Shown piece by piece: positions 8,803-15,731 of a stretch of 35,239 nt of DNA. This stretch comes from an uncultured Chlorobiaceae bacterium (lineage in GTDB: Bacteria > Bacteroidota > Chlorobiia > Chlorobiales > Chlorobiaceae). Both the position numbers and the translations under genes were made by a program. How positions within the stretch are numbered: position 1 is the first letter of the stretch; every line of letters begins with the position of its first letter. Under the pieces are notes generated by a model, which searched no databases, was not told the origin of the DNA, and saw nothing but the letters and a program-made list of their open reading frames with translations. The DNA lies in contig CAIPYV010000057.1 in NCBI GenBank assembly GCA_903869365.1, positions 1-35,239 on the forward strand. The letters are read 5' to 3'.

Positions 8803-9438
8803 ATGAATAAAGAAAACACTCACCATGCAAAAGAAGGGGTTCAGGTCTATGTTGATGGATTTAACCTCTATTTTGGCATGCTTGAAGCAGGGTTTGAATA
8901 CTGTAAATGGTTAAACCTGAAACTGTTGGCAACAAACCTGCTGAAGCCGAATCAGGAACTGGTTTGCGTAAAATATTTTACCAGTAGAGTCAGTGACAAC
9001 CCTGACAAGCAAAAACGGCAAACAACATATATCGAAGCGCTTGAGTCAGAAGGAGTACATATCTTATACGGTCACTACCAGAGAAACGCCATAGAATGCA
9101 AACGTTGCGGGAATATTTGGGCCTCCTACAATGAAAAAATGACCGATGTCAATATTGCCACTCAGATGCTGATAGGGGCCTATCAGAATCAGTACGATAT
9201 GGCCATGCTGATTTCAGGCGATAGTGATCTGGTTCCTCCCATTCGTCAAATTCATGAACTATTTCCCTCGAAAAGGCTCTTTGTAGCATTTCCGCCAAAA
9301 CGGCATAATCAATCTGTCGCATTGGTTGCAAAAGGTTCAATGACGATAGGAAGAAAAAAACTGGTTGAGAGCCAGTTCAGCGAATCGGTGAAAAAACGAG
9401 ATGGTTTTCTTCTGCGAAAGCCAACCGATTGGCAGTAA
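8803..9438 (+). CDS. NYN-domain protein (LabA/DUF88-like, PIN-fold ribonuclease family)
   Basis: This 211 aa protein carries an NYN domain, a PIN-like fold found in metal-dependent ribonucleases. The acidic residues expected at the active site are visible: D18 in VYVDGFN, D115 in EKMTDVNIATQML, and D140 and D142 in SGDSDLVPPI. A single CxxC pair (ECKRCG) lies between the first and second motif. A GTG at 8800 sits directly before the ATG at 8803; I prefer the ATG. The gene is intact among broken neighbours. NYN proteins have been linked to RNA processing and to defence islands, but nothing in the sequence shows its substrate. Confidence 0.85.
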   Translation: MNKENTHHAKEGVQVYVDGFNLYFGMLEAGFEYCKWLNLKLLATNLLKPNQELVCVKYFTSRVSDNPDKQKRQTTYIEALESEGVHILYGHYQRNAIECKRCGNIWASYNEKMTDVNIATQMLIGAYQNQYDMAMLISGDSDLVPPIRQIHELFPSKRLFVAFPPKRHNQSVALVAKGSMTIGRKKLVESQFSESVKKRDGFLLRKPTDWQ

Positions 9439-9508
9439 ACGCTTCTCAACGATCATCTTCCTTGTCGAAGACTTAAAATTATGTGGTTCTCAATATAAAG
9501 TCAAGGTA

Positions 9509-9869
9509 ATGTCATCTTCATATACGGCTCAACAGGTTGTCTCAAAAAAAAGGGTAGCCGACCACGGCGAAGTTTACACCAGCAAGCGTGAAGTCAATGC
9601 AATGCTCGATCTCGTAAAAAAATAAAACAGAGCGGATTGAGTCACGGTTTCTGGAACCCGCCTATGGAACGGGCAATTTCCTGGCTGAAATCCTTGACCG
9701 GAAACTCACGGTCGTGCAATCACGATACGGTAAAAACCAGCTTGAATACGAACGGTACGCCGTCCTTGCTGTATCCTCTCTCTACGGAATTGACATTCTT
9801 GAAGACAATATCAAAGAGTACCAAACACGGCTTTATAACAGTTTTGAGCAAAGAATGCTGGAGTCGTAG
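9509..9869 (+). pseudogene. Adenine-specific DNA methyltransferase, frameshifted N-terminal remnant
   Basis: Two adjoining frames encode the start of an N6-adenine methyltransferase. The first (9509-9625) gives KKRVADHGEVYT and REVNAMLDLV, typical of the opening of these enzymes. The second (about 9621-9869) continues with TERIESRFLEPAYGTGNF, LEYERYAVLAVSSLYGIDI and LEDNIKEY. The frame changes in a run of seven A at 9616-9622; removing one A joins the two parts. Motif I reads EPAYGTG where EPACGTG is usual. The rest of the enzyme, including the NPPY motif, is missing and a DinD-like sequence follows directly. The gene is broken three ways: frameshift, motif change and 3' loss. Confidence 0.75.
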
Positions 9870-10309
9870 AGCCTCTGGATTATGCCATTTTTCAGAATCA
9901 TGGATACATGGGCCTGTACGGAGGATTAAGACAAGATGATATTCACAGATTAAAAGGATTGAAAAAGAGCCAGAAAATCCTGGATTACATGGGAAGTACG
10001 GAATTGGCAGCCAACCTGTTTCGAGCAACACAGGCAGAAGAAAAACTCTGCAGAGACAAGGTCAAAGGCAAAAAAGCAGCAAATCATACACACCAGGAAG
10101 TCGGCGCAAAAGTAAGGAAAACCATTCAGGAATTGGGTGGCACTATGCCAGAGAATTTGCCAGCAGTTGAAAGCATCAAGAAAATCGAAACCAAACAGCG
10201 CAAGAAACTTGGTGGATCAACTCATCCGCCAAAAAAAAACAACCGAAGAATGATACGCGGTATCACAATCTATTCGGATCTTTTGTTCACTTTTTTTATG
10301 AACACATAA
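9848..10309 (+). pseudogene. DinD-like DNA-damage-inducible protein, 5'-truncated
   Basis: The frame open from 9848 to the TAA at 10307 encodes the C-terminal part of a DinD-family protein. It has KNAGVVEPLDYAIFQNHGYM, LKKSQKILDYMGSTELAANL, then FRATQAEEKL and TIQELGGTMPENLP. The family is usually near 270-300 aa; only about 150 residues remain and the N-terminal BRO/KilA-like region is gone. The first in-frame ATG is at 9908, inside the conserved part. Its upstream end runs directly into the methyltransferase remnant in another frame, so a deletion probably fused the two. The last 25 residues look unlike the family. Confidence 0.72.
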
Positions 10310-10370
10310 TCAACTACTCGTTGTTCGATAACATAAAAAGCCCATATCAACATATAACCCCATCCAGCAG

Positions 10371-10406
10371 GGCGCCGCACTCCGCTTCGCTCCGTTTGCG
10401 CAACCC
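10371..10406. repeat. 36-base GC-rich direct repeat, copy 1
   Basis: This element (begins GGCGCCGCACTCCGC, ends TTTGCGCAACCC) recurs in the same orientation at 11471-11506 with 34 of 36 bases identical. The two copies are exactly 1,100 bases apart and enclose the toxin-antitoxin-like pair. The GC-rich composition contrasts with the AT-rich DNA on its left. Confidence 0.75.
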
Positions 10407-10497
10407 CGAAGATCTTCTCGACATCATCGAAACCAAAGGCCGTGAAATCGCCGAAGCATTAGCCGTACTGAGAATCCAGAGAGAGCTGCTGCAATGA
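10399..10497 (+). pseudogene. C-terminal fragment of an unknown protein, possibly a DNA methylase tail
   Basis: Thirty-two codons from 10399 to a TGA at 10495 read as NPEDLLDIIETKGREIAEAL and then AVLRIQRELLQ. This looks like the helical tail of a larger protein and is reminiscent of type I methylase C-termini, which I cannot confirm. It has no start codon and begins inside the 36-base repeat, so recombination at that repeat probably removed the rest. Confidence 0.35.
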
Positions 10498-10683
10498 AGG
10501 TGAGTCACCGCTTTTTACTTGTAGAGCAGCCGGTATCAAATGTGGTTTTCGTGTCAATATCGTTCTATAAAAAAAGCCGTTATAATGATAACCATTTCTC
10601 ATTTTAATGGTAGTGAGGTCATAAATGACTTTAATAGAGTTTAAAAAAGTGTCTATTTATTTTATTTATCACACAAAAGTTTA

Positions 10684-10693
10684 ACTTATAAGT
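10684..10693. promoter_or_regulatory. Palindrome at the start of the toxin-antitoxin pair
   Basis: A perfect 10-base palindrome, ACTTATAAGT, overlaps the GTG start of the toxin-like gene. A second inverted repeat (ACCATT and AATGGT, 10591-10611) lies upstream in very AT-rich DNA. Antitoxins with an HTH commonly repress their own operon from such sites, so these are candidate operators. No binding evidence exists in the sequence. Confidence 0.35.
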
Positions 10694-11177
10694 GAAGAAA
10701 AGAGCTGAAATAGTACTTGTCGATCAAGGTTCAGGCGGTACGCTCTATTCGGTCCGTTTTGCCCGGGAGAAAGAAACGGAGCTCGAAAAGTTTCTTCACA
10801 ACGAGCTATTGTATAAGGAAAAAGGTTTTAACGAAATTGTTCAGCGTCTTTCCAGCATGACCGATAGTTTGGGGTTCAGAGAGCAATTTTTTGAAATGAA
10901 TGAAGGGTTGCGGACAGATTCTGTAGCCGCCCTGAAGAGAGGACGCATTCGATTGTACTGCTTGCGTTGGTCTTCGAGTTTGTTGATTGTTGGCACTGGA
11001 GGCCTTAAAACAGCTCAAACGTATCAGAAAGATATGGCCCTTCGCCATATTGTTCCTGAACTCCAGGAGCTTGATAAGCTGATTATGATGCGCCAGAGGT
11101 CAGGTGACATCGAAATAGATCACAATAACGGGAGCATGAGGGGTAACCTTATATTTTCATTGGATGATAGACTATGA
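10692..11177 (+). CDS. Putative RelE/HigB-superfamily toxin of a type II toxin-antitoxin pair
   Basis: The gene starts with GTG and encodes 161 aa. The block LKRGRIRLYCLRWSSSLLIV followed by GTGGLK resembles the central strands of Gp49/HigB-like mRNA-interferase toxins, where a similar RxxY/F stretch is followed by a hydrophobic strand. It is longer than classical HigB (about 100 aa), with a C-terminal extension. The immediate downstream partner, an HTH protein whose ATG overlaps this stop as ATGA, supports the toxin-first HigBA order. The pair is bracketed by direct repeats, fitting a mobile cassette. The toxin call rests on a weak motif plus context. Confidence 0.6.
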   Translation: MKKRAEIVLVDQGSGGTLYSVRFAREKETELEKFLHNELLYKEKGFNEIVQRLSSMTDSLGFREQFFEMNEGLRTDSVAALKRGRIRLYCLRWSSSLLIVGTGGLKTAQTYQKDMALRHIVPELQELDKLIMMRQRSGDIEIDHNNGSMRGNLIFSLDDRL

Positions 11178-11770
11178 ATACATCATTTTTTCAAAAGGTT
11201 GTTGAGCAGATACCGCCCTTTACAAAAAAATATGTAGAAAGGCAGGGTGAATTTGCTGTCAAGCTTAGTGAGTTACTTGAATCAACAGGTATGACTCAGC
11301 GTGAGCTTGCTGAAAAACTGGGTAAAAAAGAGTCCTATGTCAGCAGGATTTTGGCTGGTTGGTCGAATCCAACCTTGAAAACTATTGTTGAATTTGAAGT
11401 GGCATTGGGGAAAGATATTCTTGATTTTAATCTGGATATAAAGAGAGATCAATCTGAAAAAACCCTCAGAGGCGCTGCACTCCGCTCCGCTCCGTTTGCG
11501 CAACCCACCGGTCAGGATGCTTCCGCTCCAGGAACCACGCCGATGCAAACCAGCTCTTCGATGAAGCAGTCTCAATATTCTTCAGGTGAAACACCTCCGA
11601 CTTCGCCTCCGCCTGCTCAACCGCCAGGTACAACTCCCGATACACCCCCGACCGCTCCCGTTCGCCCCGCTTCAGCCAGTTCAACAAGGTCTTCCGGTCA
11701 ATCCCCGCAAGTTTGCAAGCCACCTCCCGGTAATGACCCGCACCCAGCGCATCCACAATGCACCCGGTAA
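11174..11770 (+). CDS. XRE-family HTH antitoxin-like protein with a chimeric C-terminal tail
   Basis: The first 95 or so residues are a normal XRE/HigA-like antitoxin. The helix-turn-helix lies at about residues 36-66 (MTQRELAEKLGKKESYVSRI, then LAGWSNPTLKTI). From about residue 97 the frame enters the 36-base repeat and then reads antisense through the neighbouring minus-strand gene. This gives a Pro/Ser/Thr-rich tail of about 100 residues (for example SPPPAQPPGTTPDTPPTAPV) that has no protein-like character. The natural C-terminus was therefore probably replaced by recombination at the repeat. The DNA-binding part should still fold; the tail may be harmless or destabilising. Confidence 0.65.
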   Translation: MNTSFFQKVVEQIPPFTKKYVERQGEFAVKLSELLESTGMTQRELAEKLGKKESYVSRILAGWSNPTLKTIVEFEVALGKDILDFNLDIKRDQSEKTLRGAALRSAPFAQPTGQDASAPGTTPMQTSSSMKQSQYSSGETPPTSPPPAQPPGTTPDTPPTAPVRPASASSTRSSGQSPQVCKPPPGNDPHPAHPQCTR

Positions 11771-11801
11771 TCTCCTCCGTAATCTTCGCCGCAGGCATCA
11801 C
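11466..11801 (-). CDS. Phage terminase small-subunit-like DNA-binding protein
   Basis: This 111 aa minus-strand protein resembles small proteins at phage packaging loci. It has an HTH region (REVACKLAGIDRKTLLNWLK) followed by a helical part ending SSKSWFASAWFLERKHPDRW. The pattern of a helix-turn-helix, then a tract of A, E and K, then an ERKxPDRW motif is typical of terminase small-subunit-like sequences. Its last 12 codons (VAQTERSGVQRL) lie inside the 36-base repeat, so the C-terminus is probably altered. It may begin at either of two adjacent Met codons. No other phage genes are near, so it is likely a prophage remnant or a stand-alone DNA-binding protein. Confidence 0.55.
   Translation of the reverse strand: MMPAAKITEEITGCIVDALGAGHYREVACKLAGIDRKTLLNWLKRGERERSGVYRELYLAVEQAEAKSEVFHLKNIETASSKSWFASAWFLERKHPDRWVAQTERSGVQRL
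11471..11506. repeat. 36-base GC-rich direct repeat, copy 2
   Basis: The second copy of the element at 10371-10406 differs at two positions. It lies at the point where the antitoxin frame stops looking like a protein and where the minus-strand terminase-like gene ends. This makes it a likely recombination boundary. A 13-base piece of the same sequence (GCACTCCGCTCCG) also occurs at 8318-8330. Confidence 0.75.
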
Positions 11802-11984
11802 AACCCCCTTTTTATACGGGGAAATGGGGAAATAGAGAAAGAACTATCCATTTTTCCCGCCCCTCCATCCTCTTCTTTATCCTTATCATTTCCTATCTTT
11901 CCTGCTCTTCGTTTGCTTTTATCCCTGTTTTTAGGTATAATTATCCATTGAATGTACGCAAAATATTGAAAAAAATATAAATAT
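11802..11984. promoter_or_regulatory. AT-rich divergent region between the terminase-like and HTH genes
   Basis: This 183-base gap lies between genes pointing away from each other. It contains CT-rich and AT-rich tracts. Divergent promoters are expected here, but I could not fix -35/-10 boxes with confidence. Confidence 0.3.
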
Positions 11985-12368
11985 ATGCCTATATCAGGAG
12001 CGTACACCGACGAAGCAAAACGCCTCAAAGCAGAGATCAAAAAGAAATTCAAAACCCAGGTAGCCCTCTGCCAGGCAATCGGCGCCAAAGACGCTTCCTA
12101 CATCACCGCTTACGTCACTGGCAAAAACCGCATCGGCAACATCCTTCGCGAAAAACTCGAAGCCGTCGGCATCGACGTCAACTACATCATCTACGGCAAA
12201 AAAGGCACCCCACAGCTCCCGCCACCGCCGCCCGACCCCACCCTGACCCTCATCCTCACCGACTGCACCCAAAAAATCCAGCAGCTCCAAAACGCCGCGC
12301 TCGACATGAACAAACAACTTCTCGAACTCAACAAACTCCTCGACACCCTCAAAAAAAGACTAACCTGA
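11985..12368 (+). CDS. Small HTH protein with a C-terminal coiled-coil-like segment
   Basis: This 127 aa protein has a predicted helix-turn-helix in its first 70 residues (TQVALCQAIGAKDASYITAY, then VTGKNRIGNILREKLEAVGI). A proline run follows (QLPPPPPDP, about residues 77-85). The C-terminal helix has Leu at heptad-like spacing (LLELNKLLDTLKKRL), suggesting self-association. It looks like a small regulator of phage or mobile-element type, and it is divergent from the terminase-like gene. The specific family is not recognised. Confidence 0.65.
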   Translation: MPISGAYTDEAKRLKAEIKKKFKTQVALCQAIGAKDASYITAYVTGKNRIGNILREKLEAVGIDVNYIIYGKKGTPQLPPPPPDPTLTLILTDCTQKIQQLQNAALDMNKQLLELNKLLDTLKKRLT

Positions 12369-12698
12369 TGTGTCATTCTAACTGAAAACGCACAATTCGC
12401 CATAGTCAGTCGATCCGGTTAAAGTGCCCGTCATGGTTCCGGTTTATTCGTGCAGGGTTGTGTATGGTGATTTTCTAAACTACACCCCGTAAAGGCTCGC
12501 CACCATCAGCAAATGCCATAAATACACCTGTTCCAAAAGAGAAAAATATTTACACATCAAAAGTTTGCTCTCTCTTTTTCGTTATCTTTAGTAGCTTTGC
12601 AGAATATTTCTCAAGTGTACGGAAGGCTCAAAAAAAGGAAAAATTGAACGGTTGGTATAGTGCTTTAAAATAATCAGATATAGATCTTTCTTGAAAAA
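12369..12698. other. Intergenic region upstream of the nucleotide-sugar genes
   Basis: No gene is seen in 330 bases. It marks the change from the accessory region to core genes. It is AT-rich towards the right, where a promoter candidate lies (12644-12671). No terminator hairpin is obvious after the HTH gene. Confidence 0.5.
12644..12671 (+). promoter_or_regulatory. Candidate sigma-70-type promoter for rfbD and following genes
   Basis: TTGAAC and TAAAAT are separated by 16 bases, with TAAAAT ending 28 bases before the rfbD ATG. The spacing and sequences fit a housekeeping promoter. This is a visual match only. Confidence 0.35.
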
Positions 12699-13580
12699 AT
12701 GGACATGAATATTCTTGTTACCGGCAGCAAAGGGCAACTGGGGTCTGAACTGCAGGAGTTGTCGGCCAACAGTGGCAAACAGCACTTTTTTTTCTATGAC
12801 CTTCCTGAACTTGATATAACAAACCAAGATCTCGTCGATCGAGTATGTCGCGAACATGACATAAATGTTATGGTGAATTGTGCGGCATACACTGCAGTGG
12901 ACAAGGCGGAAGCTGATGTTGAAACAGCTTTCCGGGTCAACAGGGATGGTTCGGCTGTGCTTGCTTCATGCGCTAAAGAGCGAAATGCACTGCTGGTGCA
13001 TATTTCCACGGATTATGTTTTTAATGGAGAGTCATGCACTCCTTATCGTGTAAACGCTCCGGCCACTCCGCTTGGTGTTTATGGAAAGTCGAAATGGGAG
13101 GGTGAGGAGCGTGTTCGTCAGATTGCACCCTCATACATGATTATCAGAACATCATGGCTTTATTCTGCTTATGGAGCTAACTTTGTGAAAACCATGCTTC
13201 GGCTTGGTGCAGAACGTCAAATGCTGAATGTGGTGGATGACCAGATCGGAACACCGACCTATGCGGGCGATCTTGCTGCGGCTATCGTTACGATTCTTGA
13301 GCACTATGATTGCAGTAAACAGTATAGAGAGACCTATCATTATTCCAATGAAGGTGTCTGTTCCTGGTATGATTTTGCTGTAGCCATTATGGATCTTTCC
13401 GGATTATCCTGTAAAGTATTGCCAGTGTCAAGCGCCCACTATCCCCAGATTGCCCCAAGACCGAGCTTCAGCGTTCTTGACAAGTCGGCCATCAAGCAGG
13501 AGTGGGGAGTGGAAATTCCTTACTGGAGGGTATCACTTGCTTCTTTGCTGGAAAAGATCCAGCCGCGAGCAACAGAATAA
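12699..13580 (+). CDS. rfbD: dTDP-4-dehydrorhamnose reductase
   Basis: RfbD (RmlD) performs the last step of dTDP-L-rhamnose synthesis, reducing dTDP-4-dehydrorhamnose with NAD(P)H. The 293 aa protein is full length. It shows the N-terminal nucleotide-binding motif TGSKGQLG, the STDYVFNG block, and the catalytic Y128-xxx-K132 pair in YGKSKWEGE. The C-terminal part has the substrate-binding PRPSFSVLDKS block. A second ATG at 12705 could also serve as start. The gene opens a co-directional sugar-nucleotide run; rfbA and rfbC are not in the window. Confidence 0.93.
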   Translation: MDMNILVTGSKGQLGSELQELSANSGKQHFFFYDLPELDITNQDLVDRVCREHDINVMVNCAAYTAVDKAEADVETAFRVNRDGSAVLASCAKERNALLVHISTDYVFNGESCTPYRVNAPATPLGVYGKSKWEGEERVRQIAPSYMIIRTSWLYSAYGANFVKTMLRLGAERQMLNVVDDQIGTPTYAGDLAAAIVTILEHYDCSKQYRETYHYSNEGVCSWYDFAVAIMDLSGLSCKVLPVSSAHYPQIAPRPSFSVLDKSAIKQEWGVEIPYWRVSLASLLEKIQPRATE

Positions 13581-13639
13581 CACAACCCGGCAGGGGATAT
13601 TGGGTAGAGAGAGGTCAACCATTAACCATCGGAACACCA

Positions 13640-14689
13640 ATGCATATTCTGATCACCGGAGGAGCCGGGTTTATAGGGTCGCATGTTGTCAGGCATTTTT
13701 TGAAGAGCTATCCGACGTACACGATAACCAATCTTGACAATCTGACGTATGCAGGCAACCTTGCCAACCTCAAGGATGTTGATGCTCTGCCGAACTACCG
13801 TTTTGTCAAAGGGGATATAACTGATGGAGTTTTTCTACAGCGTTTGTTTCAGGAGTCACACTTTGATGGAGTCATTCATCTTGCTGCTGAATCGCACGTT
13901 GACCGATCAATTTCAAACCCGACGGAGTTTGTCGTTACCAATGTGCTTGGTACAGTGACTCTGCTCAATGCCGCAAAAGCTTGCTGGCAGTCAGATCTTG
14001 AAGGAAAGAGGTTTTATCATATTTCAACTGATGAGGTGTACGGTTCACTTGGCAGGGAAGGGCTGTTTACTGAACAAACTGCTTACGATCCCCATAGCCC
14101 TTATTCGGCCTCAAAGGCCTCTTCGGATCATTTTGTCAGGGCTTATCATGATACCTATAATTTGCCGGTTGTGATCAGCAACTGTTCTAATAATTATGGT
14201 TCATTCCAGTTTCCTGAAAAGCTTATTCCGCTTTTTATCAATAATATTGTGCACAACAAACCTCTGCCGGTCTATGGCAAGGGTGAGAATATTCGTGACT
14301 GGCTCTGGGTTGTTGACCATGCGCAAGCGATCGATGTGATTTATCATCAGGGCAGCAATGGAGAAACTTACAATATCGGCGGTCATAATGAATGGAGCAA
14401 CATTGATCTGATCAGGCTTCTTTGTCGGATTATGGACACAAAGCTTGGGCGCGCGGCTGGTGTGTCGGAAAAACTCGTCACCTATGTTACCGACCGGGCT
14501 GGTCACGACCTTCGTTATGCCATTGATTCATCGAAATTGCAGCGGGAGCTTGGCTGGGTACCGTCAATATCGTTTGAAAAAGGGCTTGAGTTGACCGTCG
14601 ACTGGTATCTTACAAATGCGGAGTGGCTTGACAATGTTACTTCCGGCGGATATCAGCATTATTACGAAGAGATGTACGGTGGAAGATGA
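13640..14689 (+). CDS. rfbB: dTDP-glucose 4,6-dehydratase
   Basis: RfbB (RmlB) converts dTDP-glucose to dTDP-4-keto-6-deoxyglucose with bound NAD. From the ATG at 13640 it is 349 aa, the family's usual size, and begins directly with the Rossmann motif (MHILITGGAGFIGSH). The frame is open further upstream to 13502, but that extension overlaps rfbD and has no family character. Catalytic D131 and E132 lie in STDEVYGSLG, and Y155-xxx-K159 in YSASK. The NCSNNYG and RDWLWVVDHA blocks are present. It follows rfbD by 59 bases. Confidence 0.94.
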   Translation: MHILITGGAGFIGSHVVRHFLKSYPTYTITNLDNLTYAGNLANLKDVDALPNYRFVKGDITDGVFLQRLFQESHFDGVIHLAAESHVDRSISNPTEFVVTNVLGTVTLLNAAKACWQSDLEGKRFYHISTDEVYGSLGREGLFTEQTAYDPHSPYSASKASSDHFVRAYHDTYNLPVVISNCSNNYGSFQFPEKLIPLFINNIVHNKPLPVYGKGENIRDWLWVVDHAQAIDVIYHQGSNGETYNIGGHNEWSNIDLIRLLCRIMDTKLGRAAGVSEKLVTYVTDRAGHDLRYAIDSSKLQRELGWVPSISFEKGLELTVDWYLTNAEWLDNVTSGGYQHYYEEMYGGR

Positions 14690-14734
14690 AAAAAGCGTGA
14701 CTTGATCTATAAACGTTGAACTCAAAGCTTTTTT

Positions 14735-15715
14735 ATGCGAATTCTGGTGATCGGTGGAGCTGGCTATATCGGCAGTCATGTTGCAAGAGCTTTTCTTGAC
14801 CGTGGCTATGCGGTGACCGTGTTTGACAATTTTCAGACCGGGTTAAGAGAAAATCTTTTTGATGAAGCTGCGTTCGTGCATGGTGATATCATGCGTCCGG
14901 AACAGCTGAGGGCAGTCATGACGGGAGGAGGGTTTGATGGGTGTGTTCACCTTGCAGCCATGAAAGCTGCCGGTCAGTCAATGCTGAAGCCTGAAATCTA
15001 CGCTGAAGCAAATATTGCCGGAACCATTAACATTCTCAATCAGGCATCGGCAGCAGGAATAGCAAGGGTTATCTTTTCATCTTCAGCTGCAGTGTATGGC
15101 ACTCCTCAATACCTTCCAATCGATGAGGAACATCCAAAGGAGCCTGAAAACTTTTACGGGTTTACCAAGCTTGAAATAGAGCGCTTACTTGAGTGGTATG
15201 ATAAGCTCAAAGGGATGCGGTATGCTGCAATCCGCTATTTTAACGCTGCGGGCTATGATGTTCGGGGTAGAATCAAGGGGCTTGAGCTGAATCCTGAAAA
15301 CCTTTTGCCGATAGTCATGGAAACTGCAGCCGGTATTCGTCCGAAACTCTCCATATTTGGTGATGATTATCCGACGCGTGACGGAAGCTGCATACGCGAT
15401 TATGTTCATGTCAGCGATCTGGCAGAAGCGCATGTCACTGCTTTTGAATATATTCTGCAGAAGGAGCAGAGCATTACGGTCAATCTCGGCAGTCAGACCG
15501 GCGTCACTGTTTTTGAAATGGTCGAACGTGCTCGGGCAATCACCGGCAGGTCAGTATCTGCTGAGGTTTCTGGCAGGCGCGCTGGAGATCCTTCTGAACT
15601 TGTGGCATCATCTGCCAAGGCTCGTGAGCTGCTTGGCTGGGTACCGAAGTACAGCGATGTTGACACCCTTATCGGATCGACCTGGAAGATGTACGAGAAA
15701 TTTGTAACCTTTTAA
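14735..15715 (+). CDS. galE: UDP-glucose 4-epimerase
   Basis: GalE interconverts UDP-glucose and UDP-galactose using NAD. The 326 aa protein has GGAGYIGSH at the N-terminus, the SSSAAVYG block holding the catalytic serine, and the catalytic Y141-xxx-K145 pair in NFYGFTK. YFNAAG and RDGSCIRDYVHVSDLA, typical of GalE, follow. It sits 45 bases after rfbB and 16 bases before manC, consistent with co-transcription. A related 4-epimerase acting on another UDP-sugar cannot be excluded by eye. Confidence 0.88.
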   Translation: MRILVIGGAGYIGSHVARAFLDRGYAVTVFDNFQTGLRENLFDEAAFVHGDIMRPEQLRAVMTGGGFDGCVHLAAMKAAGQSMLKPEIYAEANIAGTINILNQASAAGIARVIFSSSAAVYGTPQYLPIDEEHPKEPENFYGFTKLEIERLLEWYDKLKGMRYAAIRYFNAAGYDVRGRIKGLELNPENLLPIVMETAAGIRPKLSIFGDDYPTRDGSCIRDYVHVSDLAEAHVTAFEYILQKEQSITVNLGSQTGVTVFEMVERARAITGRSVSAEVSGRRAGDPSELVASSAKARELLGWVPKYSDVDTLIGSTWKMYEKFVTF

Positions 15716-15731
15716 CAAACCACTTTCGTTC

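Noticed and set aside
13502-13639. Upstream extension of the rfbB frame
   Set aside because: The 46 extra codons overlap rfbD and lack family sequence; the ATG at 13640 gives the normal length.
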